From: a virus
DNA length: 24,939 nt
Virus record (IMG/VR): IMGVR_UViG_3300047463_000307
Span: 1-24,939 of that record
Reading direction: 5' to 3' (one strand)
This document shows positions 9,922 to 17,877 of the stretch, in pieces; within the stretch, counting starts at the first letter, position 1, and every line of letters starts with the position of its first letter. The notes under the pieces are model-generated. The model was not told where the DNA came from, did not search any database, and saw only the letters and a list, made by a program, of their open reading frames with translations. The translations under genes and the position numbers were made by a program.

Positions 9922-11720
9922 CAGCCGCTTACTATAGAGATCGACAGGCCCGAGCCCGTGTCTATCTCAACGATGTTGTTTCTATTCGCGTAGACGTCTT
10001 GATTAACTGCAGAAGCAAATATTCTAAGGCCACCCGCAGGCAACGAGTCTATCTGTGTGGAAGATACTCGAACTGTTCCATTGGTGTAGTCCACGCTTCC
10101 CACGACGCTGTAGTTAATAGCACTAGTAGAAATTGTGCTCTCTAACTTGTATAGATTACCAGCAGTATTATTGACGCCGCTGATGTAGTCAGTGAGAATA
10201 TATGACCTGCCGTCCGACTTAAAAGTATTGCTTAATATCGATCCACGTCGCAGAGCGTTACCATGAAAGTCCACTGTAAATAGCTGTTCGTTAATAGTCT
10301 CTAAGTCTACGAACTTCTTATATATAAAAGTCGAAGTTTCATTACTTAGTATGCTGGCATCTGCAAAGTCTATCGCCGAAGTCAATGCAGAAAGTCTGAA
10401 GTTTCTACCAAACTGTTGCAGCTCAGCGCTGTTAAAGGCAGATATAGCGTTGACGACTACAGTGTTCATCTGAGCCGGGGTCAGGCCAGTCTGAGTGAAG
10501 TCCACGTGAACTTTAGACGACAGCGTCACATACATATACTCTGGGTCTATTATAATTGGAGTAATTCCCAACACGGCTCTGGGCTTTAAGAACGAAAGAA
10601 GGTCGTTCTTTCTAGTCTGCGTGAGCGTGTTTCCGGAATAAGTACTAGCTGATATATAGACTTTACCGTACTCCACGTCTCCGAACTGAGACAACACGTC
10701 TCCGCCGTAAGCGTTGACGCTCTGGATATCTGGAAAGTTTGCTAGGATCAGGTCGATGTAGTCTTGATTGGTGACTACACGCTCTTGAGTCTGGAAGTGA
10801 CGAGGCGCGTTGTATCGAATAGACTCTATAGACTCAGCCATCGCGCCGTCGGCGCTGTTGGCGACAGTCGTGGTAGTTAATCCAGCTTGAACGTCGGTGT
10901 TGTTTATACCGCCTAGATCATTCTCGATAACGAACGTGTCGATACCGTTTGCCAGATCGCCCTCGCACGAGCGGTACTCAGCCGTGATCACAGCGCCGTT
11001 CAACGGTCTCCTGCCTAGTACTCCGTCTCCAAATACTATCTGATAGCGGCCGTCTATATCTGTCTGTAGGAAGTAGGAGTTTGAGGTGTTGTCTAGACCG
11101 AACAGATTCTCCGCCAGCAGGAACTCAGCTGTGTTTGCGCCGTTGTTCTCTGAAACGACGACGACCATGCTCTCGGTGTCTATGTTTGGGTTGAGTAGCG
11201 TGAACTTCTGAGTCTCGTCCGAGTAGTTCATGACGAAGGCGTCCTGCGAGTACGAGCCCTCGTATATGTGCAGGTTAGCAGCTGTAAACGTGTTGTTTCC
11301 AGACGTCAGTGTCAGAGTCTTGTCCGTCGTGAACGTGTAGTTACCGTTTAGGTTCTTGCCGGTGAAGGACGTTCCCTTTGGTATCGTCAGGACGTTTGCG
11401 TTTGAGGTCGGAATAACCGTATTAATCACCGCGGCGGCAGATCTGCGAGACCGCGGGGTGTAGTTGAGCATCTTGGCGTGTGAGGCGACAGACGACCTCA
11501 GCTGAGCTGAGTCAAGGAACATCTCAGACACAGCCATGTTGAGGTAGAACGCGTTCATGAAAGTGTTGTAGGACAACACGTCCAGCAGCACGTTCATGTT
11601 TGATCCCTCGTAGTCGTAGTCCTTGAACGCCGACTGCGTGCTTAAAAACGCCTTGAGGTTATTCTTGAGCGTGTCGAAGTCCAGCGAGGCTAGACTAATT
11701 GATGAGTTTGCTGTTGCCAT
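9921..11720 (-). CDS. 6: Baseplate wedge protein gp6 (baseplate J-like)
   Basis: 599 residues, close to T4 gp6 (660). The N-terminus (DFDTLKNNLKAFLSTQSAFKD, with YEGSNMNVLLDVLSYNTFMN after it) and the FGDGVLGRR motif at 230-238 are hallmarks of gp6/baseplate_J proteins. The segment GRYQIVFGDGVLG followed by NGAVITAEYRSCEGDLANG sits in the conserved core. gp6 dimers form the inner ring that joins the wedges around the hub and links to the tail sheath start through gp25. The gene starts 1 nt after the gp25 stop and overlaps the gp7-like start by 1 nt, in a tight 25-6-7-8 block. The start ATG is the natural one, since it gives the family's usual N-terminus. Confidence 0.95.
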   Translation of the reverse strand: MATANSSISLASLDFDTLKNNLKAFLSTQSAFKDYDYEGSNMNVLLDVLSYNTFMNAFYLNMAVSEMFLDSAQLRSSVASHAKMLNYTPRSRRSAAAVINTVIPTSNANVLTIPKGTSFTGKNLNGNYTFTTDKTLTLTSGNNTFTAANLHIYEGSYSQDAFVMNYSDETQKFTLLNPNIDTESMVVVVSENNGANTAEFLLAENLFGLDNTSNSYFLQTDIDGRYQIVFGDGVLGRRPLNGAVITAEYRSCEGDLANGIDTFVIENDLGGINNTDVQAGLTTTTVANSADGAMAESIESIRYNAPRHFQTQERVVTNQDYIDLILANFPDIQSVNAYGGDVLSQFGDVEYGKVYISASTYSGNTLTQTRKNDLLSFLKPRAVLGITPIIIDPEYMYVTLSSKVHVDFTQTGLTPAQMNTVVVNAISAFNSAELQQFGRNFRLSALTSAIDFADASILSNETSTFIYKKFVDLETINEQLFTVDFHGNALRRGSILSNTFKSDGRSYILTDYISGVNNTAGNLYKLESTISTSAINYSVVGSVDYTNGTVRVSSTQIDSLPAGGLRIFASAVNQDVYANRNNIVEIDTGSGLSISIVSG

Positions 11721-11721
11721 T

Positions 11722-12147
11722 CTATCTCACTCGCTGGAGTATTAGACTTACCGATGCCTGCCCTGGATTATTCATGATGTAGAAGAATATATTTACCGTG
11801 AACTGATTCTGATCCGCGTTGGGTATCACCTGAACGGTAAGATCCGACGCGGACACCCGCGGTTCATTCTGCTTTATCGTATTTAGTATGTCTTTCTTGA
11901 GGTCATCCGCAGTAAACCCAGTAAATGGCTCAAACAGCATGTGGGAGACATTGCCGCCGACGTCTGGCTGGAATAGCCTCTCACCAAGATTAGTAAGCAC
12001 TAGGTTTCTAACTGACTGCTTTACACTGTTATCGCTGCGCAGTCTAGCCAAATCATTGGAAAGCGGGCTCTTGTCGAACGAGGACAAGAAATCGCTGAAG
12101 TATTCCTGCTTTACGTCTAGCTGTGTGTAGTAGTCTATTCTTGCCAT
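11722..12147 (-). CDS. 25: Baseplate wedge protein gp25 (gpW/gp25-like)
   Basis: 141 residues, close to T4 gp25 (132). The segment VRNLVLTNLGERLFQPDVGG, then LFEPF, then NTIKQNEPRV, shows the gpW/gp25 family pattern, including the conserved EPR. gp25 sits on the baseplate beside gp6 and templates sheath polymerisation. No Shine-Dalgarno sequence is visible: the bases before ATG read AATAAATACGAAAACC. This may be a leaderless or coupled start. The gene lies 14 nt after the spike gene. Confidence 0.95.
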   Translation of the reverse strand: MARIDYYTQLDVKQEYFSDFLSSFDKSPLSNDLARLRSDNSVKQSVRNLVLTNLGERLFQPDVGGNVSHMLFEPFTGFTADDLKKDILNTIKQNEPRVSASDLTVQVIPNADQNQFTVNIFFYIMNNPGQASVSLILQRVR

Positions 12148-12155
12148 GGTTTTCG

Positions 12156-12163
12156 TATTTATT
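12156..12163 (-). promoter_or_regulatory. Possible late promoter just ahead of gp25
   Basis: The minus strand reads AATAAATA, overlapping the TAA stop of the spike gene by two bases. The predicted start would leave only about 3 nt before the gp25 ATG, so either the mRNA is leaderless or the box is not used. Weak call. Confidence 0.3.
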
Positions 12164-12956
12164 AAACGTGCGGTATGATGCTGCTGATTGTGTTGGCCTG
12201 AGACGTAATCGTGTTGGCGTGAGTGATGATCGTGTTAGCAGCATTGGTAATGATGATGTCGCCGTTGGTACTGATCTCTCCAGACGCGTCTAGAGTTATT
12301 CTAGAAGCCACTATCTTATACTCTCCAGCCACCTGAAAGTTACGATCGCCGAGGATTAGCTCGGTAGAATTTCCCTTTACTACAGCTGATAGATTACCAC
12401 CCACAACAGAGACCATATTCTGACCGGCCGATGCATATATATTTTCCCCCGCAGTGGCAGTTATGTCCTTACCAGCAGTAGCGGTAACGCTCTCGCCGGC
12501 GTGAATCTCAGCAGACTTGTTAACAGCTGCGGTTAGACTACCGCCGATCGATGCAGTGGCATTACCGTTTATCTCCACGTGAGCGTCGCCGCCGACGACC
12601 AGCCTAAGCATGCCGCCGATCTTGACGTCGCCGTTCTTGTCTATCGTTAGTGTCAAGCCGCCCTTGGTATACTTGTATTCGTTGGCGCTGACTAGTTCTA
12701 CCTTACGCCCGTCTTCCGATATCTCAAAGTACGTACCGGCTCGATGGCCCATTCGCACGCGCTCGCGACCCGGCGTGTCGTCCCAGTGCATCTCGTGCCC
12801 TGAGCGTGTGACCATCGCGTTATTGTATGGATATTCAGGAGCAGCCGTAGAAGGCGGCAAACGATTATTAGCATCCGATGATTTATTTAATGTCTCAGTA
12901 CCAGGTCCAAGTTCTCCTGGTAAAGTACCCGAAAGATTATAGTTATTAAATTCCAT
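12162..12956 (-). CDS. Baseplate central spike, gp5 C-terminal beta-helix protein
   Basis: 264 residues. Residues 54-74 (EMHWDDTPGRERVRMGHRAG) form the gp5/VgrG-type motif that precedes the needle. From about 105 on, the sequence is a run of short beta repeats (SIGGSLTAAVNKSAEIHAG, then TATAGKDITATAGENIYASAG) typical of the triple-stranded beta-helix of T4 gp5C. Alternating small/valine residues continue to the C-terminus (NTIITHANTITSQANTISS). It should trimerise as the membrane-piercing needle under the hub. In T4 this is the C-terminal part of gp5; here it is a separate ORF whose ATG directly abuts the stop of the OB-fold gene. No separate tip protein (PAAR or gp5.4) is seen next to it. 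Confidence 0.88.
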   Translation of the reverse strand: MEFNNYNLSGTLPGELGPGTETLNKSSDANNRLPPSTAAPEYPYNNAMVTRSGHEMHWDDTPGRERVRMGHRAGTYFEISEDGRKVELVSANEYKYTKGGLTLTIDKNGDVKIGGMLRLVVGGDAHVEINGNATASIGGSLTAAVNKSAEIHAGESVTATAGKDITATAGENIYASAGQNMVSVVGGNLSAVVKGNSTELILGDRNFQVAGEYKIVASRITLDASGEISTNGDIIITNAANTIITHANTITSQANTISSIIPHV

Positions 12957-14213
12957 TTATCCAGACACCAGCCCAGTAGTAGTATCAGTACCAGTATAAC
13001 CTTGTTCTCTCTCTATAAGCTGTCTCATAACATTAATATTATCTTCAGGACCATATACAGGATTTACTTGCTCTGGAGGAGGTTTATCTGGCGAATAATA
13101 TATAAGATTTTGATTCAGTTGATCTGCAGAAGTAATAGTCGCAGGAAGAGCAACTGTTTCTTGATCTGCATACGGATTGGTCTTACCTGAACTAGACGGC
13201 GTAGTAACCGCTTTGGACGACGTCGTAGTAGGTGGATCCGGAATTGGAGGTGGCGTAGGCTCAGCCGCCTTCATGGCAAAATCGCGCAGCTTGCTGGTAG
13301 CAGCTAGAGCAAATACAGCCTCGCTTAATATCGATGAGAAGCCGCCACCTATTATAGAGGACAGTCCAAACGCCTGAGACATTAGCCCACCAACCGTGCT
13401 ACCGAGCATCGATGTTGGATCTATATTTGTCATGGTGTTTGCTAGGAGCAAGAGCTGCGCTATACCACCGTTCGCTGCCAGAACTTGAATCTGTGTTGGT
13501 AGGGCCGCTAGGGCTTCCGCCTCAGCCTTACCCTGCTGCAGCATGTCTTGCGCTCTTACTAGAGAAAATGCTAGACCCCCAATTCCTCCAGAAAAAGACG
13601 AGGCGGCTGACATGATCTGGTTAAGCGCGTAACTCTCATAAAATCCGGACACCGAGTCAGCCATCGATCCAGACATGTTGTATGGATCTGCTTGTGTTAG
13701 AAGACCTAGTACATTTCCAGTGTGAGACGCCATCGGCCCGATGCCGCCCGACACGGCTGGAAAAATCGCGCCAATTTGAGACAGAGCTGGAAAATTCCTC
13801 AGGCCAAGCGCCGCGTTTAAGTCTTGACCGCGCGCTGAGTTTGCGACGTCGTTGTACGCTGGGTCTATCGCGTATGAACCATCGACGATCTCTCCAGGTC
13901 TAGTTCTACCAGCGGACGACAACGTTCCGGTGGCTACAAGAACGCGGCGATCGCTGTCCGCGAAATATCCATCCACTATAGTTCCAGGTATTACGCCGAC
14001 CGGCGATCCAGAAACACCTCTTACAGCTGCGCCGCTGTTGATCGGGGTACGCGTCAGCGCCCACGGTAGCTCTGCGTTTGGTATCAAGGTCTCGTTGTCG
14101 TGGAGACCAAATACTCTTACCTGCAGGCGTCCCTGCTTGTACGGGTCCATGACGTTTACGACACGCCCGCGCCACCTCGACCCGCTGTAGTCGCCAGACC
14201 GGTCTACGTTCAC
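12957..14213 (-). CDS. 5: Baseplate hub protein, gp5 N-terminal OB-fold type, no lysozyme domain
   Basis: About 418 residues. The first 90 residues (DYSGSRWRGRVVNVMDPYKQ, then GRLQVRVFGLHDN, then ELPWALTRTP) are the OB-fold of T4 gp5. The T4 lysozyme domain should follow, but I see no such motif. Instead there is an Ala/Gly/Leu-rich, probably helical region (about 120-320) and a Pro/Thr/Ser linker. Start: a GTG at 14234 is possible, but it has no spaced ribosome site. The GTG at 14213 has AGGGA 8 nt upstream and forms a GTGA overlap with the preceding stop, so I prefer it. The protein should sit between the gp27-like ring and the spike encoded next. Confidence 0.85.
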   Translation of the reverse strand: MNVDRSGDYSGSRWRGRVVNVMDPYKQGRLQVRVFGLHDNETLIPNAELPWALTRTPINSGAAVRGVSGSPVGVIPGTIVDGYFADSDRRVLVATGTLSSAGRTRPGEIVDGSYAIDPAYNDVANSARGQDLNAALGLRNFPALSQIGAIFPAVSGGIGPMASHTGNVLGLLTQADPYNMSGSMADSVSGFYESYALNQIMSAASSFSGGIGGLAFSLVRAQDMLQQGKAEAEALAALPTQIQVLAANGGIAQLLLLANTMTNIDPTSMLGSTVGGLMSQAFGLSSIIGGGFSSILSEAVFALAATSKLRDFAMKAAEPTPPPIPDPPTTTSSKAVTTPSSSGKTNPYADQETVALPATITSADQLNQNLIYYSPDKPPPEQVNPVYGPEDNINVMRQLIEREQGYTGTDTTTGLVSG

Positions 14214-15430
14214 GTTGGTGTTCCCTTTAGACACTCCATCACACAGCTATATCTGGGCCGCTCACCCTCTGGATTAATCATATGTCTTAGCGAGGCAACA
14301 ATCATGTTTCCAGATATATCTGTATCCTGAGACGGGTTTGCGGTGAGAGAAGTCTGTCTAGCTATTCTAGCCTCGATTAGATCTCCAGCCTTGAGCTTTG
14401 CGTCTCCAAACACTCTAAGCTTGATCAGGCTCTGCATTAGATTTCCTGAGTACGCGAGCTGGTTTGGTGTAGACTCCGGTATATTTGTTATAGGCATTCG
14501 ATTATCATACGGCAGTGTAGATGTTCTTCCTGGATATTTACCGAACTTAGAGAAGAACGACTGCTTGTTCCAAGACCCGGCGCCGCCAAACTTATCTCTA
14601 GAGTCCGGAAAGCTTATGGTCTTGGACTGATACTCGTTGGTATGAAAGTTGAAGTAGTTAAATCTAGAGCTCATGGTGCCGCTGTCTATTCGATCCACGG
14701 CGTTTATCATGTATGGCAGCTCATACGCGAAGATGTTGTTGTCTGTGAGCTTGGTTATATCTGTGCCGACAGTGGCGTCCTGCATGAAAGTCTTAACGGC
14801 TCTATTTCTAAACAGGCTCTCGATGGTGACGAAGTTAAAACCCTGCTGGTTCTCATAGAACACGTAGCTCGACGACTGGTTCTTCGAGGAAACGGCAAGC
14901 CGTCTCAACCTATCGATGAAGTCCCATGGCTTCTCGTTGTTGGCTATTATGTCCTGAACGCCCTTCGTCTCCTCGACGTTTATTCTCTTGCTGGACTTTA
15001 GATAGCTCTTCAGCACGTCCTGGACATCAGAAGATATAGGTCTCTTGCTGTAGCTCTTCTGTATGTATCCATACTTATCGCTGCCGCCGGCGGCGAAGAA
15101 TACTTCTTCAGAAGCGCATATGAGAGTGAACGTACGAGACTTGTACTGAGCGCTCGGCGCTAGATTCTGCACCTTGTTGACTAGAAACTTATATGAAGCC
15201 TGCTGACCACCCGGCGCCTGAAATACTACGGTGAATGGCTCGCCGCCTGACAGGTTTAGTCCAGCGAACAGCGCGTCGTCAGTGTCTCGTACGTTGAACT
15301 CTGCCACCACGCATGGCGTGAATATGCTCTCGTAGATAGATCCAGATATGAAGCCAGAGTTGATCGTACGACCGGCGATGGTCATGCTGTTGATGATCAG
15401 ATCACCCGGCTGATATGAGTTAAGAGCCAT
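14210..15430 (-). CDS. Baseplate hub protein, gp27-like
   Basis: 406 residues, similar in size to T4 gp27 (391). The segment at 165-180 (NEKPWDFIDRLRRLAV) followed by SSYVFYENQQGFNFVTIESL is the pattern of gp27/gpD-type hub proteins (..PWDFI..L..A....FYE...GFNF.S.E.L). The N-terminus (YQPGDLIINSMTIAGRTI) opens with a tube-fold-like beta strand region. gp27 trimers connect the six-fold tail tube to the three-fold gp5 spike. Its position directly upstream of the gp5-like gene fits. Sequence similarity to T4 gp27 itself is low, so the name is by fold pattern and synteny. The stop overlaps the gp5 GTG (GTGA), and the gap to gp53 is 1 nt. Confidence 0.72.
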   Translation of the reverse strand: MALNSYQPGDLIINSMTIAGRTINSGFISGSIYESIFTPCVVAEFNVRDTDDALFAGLNLSGGEPFTVVFQAPGGQQASYKFLVNKVQNLAPSAQYKSRTFTLICASEEVFFAAGGSDKYGYIQKSYSKRPISSDVQDVLKSYLKSSKRINVEETKGVQDIIANNEKPWDFIDRLRRLAVSSKNQSSSYVFYENQQGFNFVTIESLFRNRAVKTFMQDATVGTDITKLTDNNIFAYELPYMINAVDRIDSGTMSSRFNYFNFHTNEYQSKTISFPDSRDKFGGAGSWNKQSFFSKFGKYPGRTSTLPYDNRMPITNIPESTPNQLAYSGNLMQSLIKLRVFGDAKLKAGDLIEARIARQTSLTANPSQDTDISGNMIVASLRHMINPEGERPRYSCVMECLKGTPT

Positions 15431-15431
15431 G

Positions 15432-16391
15432 TCACAGAAGCGCAGCTAGAGCGTCTGAAGCTCTCTGGGCCACGGCATCGGCCGCTGTCGGGTCCATGAG
15501 ACGAATCGTTCGATTCTTGGCGTTCTTCTCATATTCGTCCTCATATATCGTAACTGGACTCCAGTAAACGCTCTCGGCGGCTACGATATTGTTGGCGAGA
15601 GACGATATCGCAGATATAGTGCAGTTAGACCCGCTCTCTCCACCGTAGACATAGCTGTTGGTGGGAGTAAATTTATAACCAGCAGGCACCGAGTCGACGT
15701 AACCAGTGGTGTGCTGTATGGTCAGCGTGGTAGAGTTTGAGGCTAGAACCTGGGCAGCTCCAGTCACAGAAGTCACATACACGTTGGTAGTGACGTTGGC
15801 GCTGCCCAAGCTCACGCTCACGATCTCATTGTTCGCGAACGTGGAAGTACCGGCGATTGAGTATCTAACTATCTTATTCGTGCTGATAACGCTGTCTATT
15901 CTCTTTCGCCTGTAGGAGGTTATGTTTCCGCCAGTCAGCACGACCTCGTAGTACCTCTTGGCAGAGTCGAAGTATAGCTTTCCAAACGCGTCGTACTTAG
16001 GTATGTCAGGAAGGCTGTTGAACTCAGCCGTAGTGATAAGATCGGTGTCGTTGTACCAGTTGTTTCTATAGTACGCGACCCTCGACATGATCTTGTCCAG
16101 ACTTCCATACTTCTTCACAAGATAGTCGTTGAACGCGTCGTCTGGTATGAACCAGTCGTAGTATGGGTCGGTCATGCCGTTGGACATATAGACTATCCAG
16201 CTCATGTACTCGTCGTTCATCACGCGATCTGCTAGCTGGTCAGGGCGCTCGTTGTTCTGGATGTCGTACGGGTAGTACAGGTGGTTGTTCTTAGATGGGA
16301 AGTCACGAATTACCACTCGCTCAGTGATGTTCACAGCGAGCTGGTTGTTATACGTGATTAGTGGGAACTTAGCGAAATATTTCTGAGTCAT
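15432..16391 (-). CDS. 53: Baseplate wedge protein gp53 with inserted beta module
   Basis: 319 residues against 196 in T4. The first 110 residues (KYFAKFPLITYNNQLAVNIT, then MSWIVYMSNGMTDPYYDWF, then FNDYLVKKYGS) are characteristic of gp53 of cyanophage-like phages. The C-terminus (YWSPVTIYEDEYEKNAKNR, then IRLMDP) is also typical. Between about 175 and 270 there is a beta-rich Thr/Ser/Val module (FANNEIVSVSLGSANVTTNV) similar in style to the insertions in gp8 and the gp7-like protein. gp53 clamps neighbouring wedges together during baseplate assembly. The ATG follows the gp48 stop by 2 nt. Confidence 0.9.
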   Translation of the reverse strand: MTQKYFAKFPLITYNNQLAVNITERVVIRDFPSKNNHLYYPYDIQNNERPDQLADRVMNDEYMSWIVYMSNGMTDPYYDWFIPDDAFNDYLVKKYGSLDKIMSRVAYYRNNWYNDTDLITTAEFNSLPDIPKYDAFGKLYFDSAKRYYEVVLTGGNITSYRRKRIDSVISTNKIVRYSIAGTSTFANNEIVSVSLGSANVTTNVYVTSVTGAAQVLASNSTTLTIQHTTGYVDSVPAGYKFTPTNSYVYGGESGSNCTISAISSLANNIVAAESVYWSPVTIYEDEYEKNAKNRTIRLMDPTAADAVAQRASDALAALL

Positions 16392-16393
16392 GA

Positions 16394-17389
16394 TTACGTA
16401 ACGGCACCAAGCATGGCTACTTTTTCAGCTTCAGTTAATTCTACTGATAAATTAGGATCATTTTCATATATGTCTTGCTTAGTCCAGTACTCAATTTCTA
16501 TCATATGAATTTTTAGTTCAACTTCAGTAGGAACGTTCTGAGAACCCTTGAAGAAAGACGGCGTTGTCGCTGGAGCATAGTTTACAGTAACATTTTTTAT
16601 AGCTGCTGGTTTAAACTTATACAAGTAATTATCATTTCCATAAAAATTAGTCTGTATTATATACGGGTATTCTAAAAGAGTCCCACCGTTATCGACGTTT
16701 ATATCAGGAAGCATGGCATATTTCAAAGCTCTAATTATAGAGTTAATAGTTCTAGCCTCCTTCGGGTCTCGCGGTATTAATTTCCACGTAAAATTATATT
16801 CTTTAAATGTTGGCTGCTTAAACATTACTGTTAAAAATGGATTTACAGCATAGCCAAATGGCTGTAGTATGTCTTGCGGATTAGCTCCTATCGTAGGCGC
16901 TTGCTGAAGAGCTCTTTTAGAAGCTTCGACTAACGCGCCACCCCCAGCTCCAACTAATCCACCGACGACTGTACCTGCTATATTCATAGACTGGTCTAAT
17001 ATGCTCTGAGGGTCTGTTATTGGACCACCCTTTAATAGGTTTTCAACCGCCGCCCCGACTATTGGCGATTGATTTTCTGCATTCCAATCAGCTGAAAATG
17101 AATCTTGTATGTTCTTGGCAACCGGAAGACGAATTTGACCTTTAATGGGTAGTTTTGGTTGCTTAAACATAGATCTTCTTTCATACTTATGGATGTCAAA
17201 GCACATACTCAGCGGATAGTTTGCAAGATCTGCTGGAAATATCAGTCTTTCCATCTTGATTGTTAGACTAGCAGGATTAAACGCTTGAGAGTTAGCTCTT
17301 GTCAGACCAATAAGAGGAAGTAACGAACCAACACCAGCTGTGGTATAAACTATTTCTTTACCGATTTCCTTAGCAAGATCGAAAGCCAT
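16394..17389 (-). CDS. 48: Baseplate tail-tube cap protein gp48
   Basis: 331 residues (T4 gp48: 364). The diagnostic part is NPFLTVMFKQPTFKEYNFTW, then KLIPRDPKEARTINSIIRAL and KYAMLPD, matching gp48 in which the tube-fold strand is followed by an R...EA..I..II...KY segment. The N-terminal half contains a hydrophobic Gly-rich segment (GTVVGGLVGAGGGALVEAS). gp48 sits between the hub and gp54 and starts tail-tube growth. It is the first gene of the minus baseplate operon. The gene is strikingly AT-rich compared with gp53 next door (one sampled row is 25% GC against 48%). AAGAG lies immediately upstream of the ATG and AAGG about 13 nt further, so the ribosome site is weak. Confidence 0.85.
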   Translation of the reverse strand: MAFDLAKEIGKEIVYTTAGVGSLLPLIGLTRANSQAFNPASLTIKMERLIFPADLANYPLSMCFDIHKYERRSMFKQPKLPIKGQIRLPVAKNIQDSFSADWNAENQSPIVGAAVENLLKGGPITDPQSILDQSMNIAGTVVGGLVGAGGGALVEASKRALQQAPTIGANPQDILQPFGYAVNPFLTVMFKQPTFKEYNFTWKLIPRDPKEARTINSIIRALKYAMLPDINVDNGGTLLEYPYIIQTNFYGNDNYLYKFKPAAIKNVTVNYAPATTPSFFKGSQNVPTEVELKIHMIEIEYWTKQDIYENDPNLSVELTEAEKVAMLGAVT

Positions 17390-17414
17390 CTCTTTGTAAA
17401 ACCTTATTTTATTT

Positions 17415-17440
17415 ACTCTATTTATCCGAATAAATAGAGT
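17415..17440. promoter_or_regulatory. Palindromic divergent late promoter between gp48 and gp4
   Basis: ACTCTATTTAT and ATAAATAGAGT form perfect 11-bp inverted arms around a CCGA centre. On the plus strand the right arm holds AATAAATA (17429-17436); on the minus strand the left arm holds GATAAATA (17426-17419). Each is one base off the T4 late consensus. The boxes face outward with 2 bp between them. The minus start would leave a leader of about 24 nt before gp48; the plus start would fall almost on the gp4 ATG. It is the only non-coding spacer between the two operons. The promoter call is motif-based. Confidence 0.6.
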
Positions 17441-17442
17441 CC

Positions 17443-17877
17443 ATGAAAGGTTTCTTCAAGCCACAATTTCCCCACAAGTACAAGGGTAATCCTACTCAGA
17501 TAGTCTATAGGTCTAGCTGGGAGCTAAAGCTCATGAACCATCTGGACAAGCATCCAGACGTCATGGAGTGGCAGTCTGAGGAGTTCTTCATACCGTATCG
17601 GTCTCCCGTGGACAGAAAGATCCACCGCTACTTTCCAGACTTCCTGGTCAAGAAGAGAGAAGCCAACGGCGCGGTTAAGACCGTTCTGATAGAGGTAAAG
17701 CCTGAGAAGCAGACTAAACCTCCCAAGCATCCAGGAAAGGTTACCAAGCGTTACATCAACGAGGTCTACACCTGGGGCGTCAACAAGGCCAAGTGGAATG
17801 CCGCGGAGGAATACTGTCTAGACCGCGGCTGGACCTTCCACGTGTTTACTGAGAAGCAGCTCGGCATAGCATGGTAA
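17443..17877 (+). CDS. 4: Head completion protein gp4 (nuclease-like fold)
   Basis: 144 residues, as in T4 gp4 (150). The start (FFKPQFPHKYKGNPTQIVY) and the core follow cyanophage gp4. Acidic residues fit a PD-(D/E)xK-type nuclease core: E27 in SWEL, D66 in FPDF, then E84-V-K86 in LIEVKP. gp4 acts after DNA packaging to complete the head so that tails can attach; the nuclease chemistry is predicted from the motif. It opens the plus-strand late operon and overlaps the next gene by 7 nt. The ATG is only 3 nt past the palindromic promoter and has at most a weak GAG ribosome site. Confidence 0.85.
   Translation: MKGFFKPQFPHKYKGNPTQIVYRSSWELKLMNHLDKHPDVMEWQSEEFFIPYRSPVDRKIHRYFPDFLVKKREANGAVKTVLIEVKPEKQTKPPKHPGKVTKRYINEVYTWGVNKAKWNAAEEYCLDRGWTFHVFTEKQLGIAW

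Noticed and set aside
10588-10610. 8-bp inverted repeat AAGAACGA/TCGTTCTT in gp6
   Set aside because: Short, inside a well-conserved coding region, no T-run or gene boundary. Expected by chance at this length.
14213-14234. Start of the gp5-like gene at GTG 14234
   Set aside because: It has no properly spaced ribosome site. GTG at 14213 has AGGGA and a GTGA overlap. The choice changes only seven residues.
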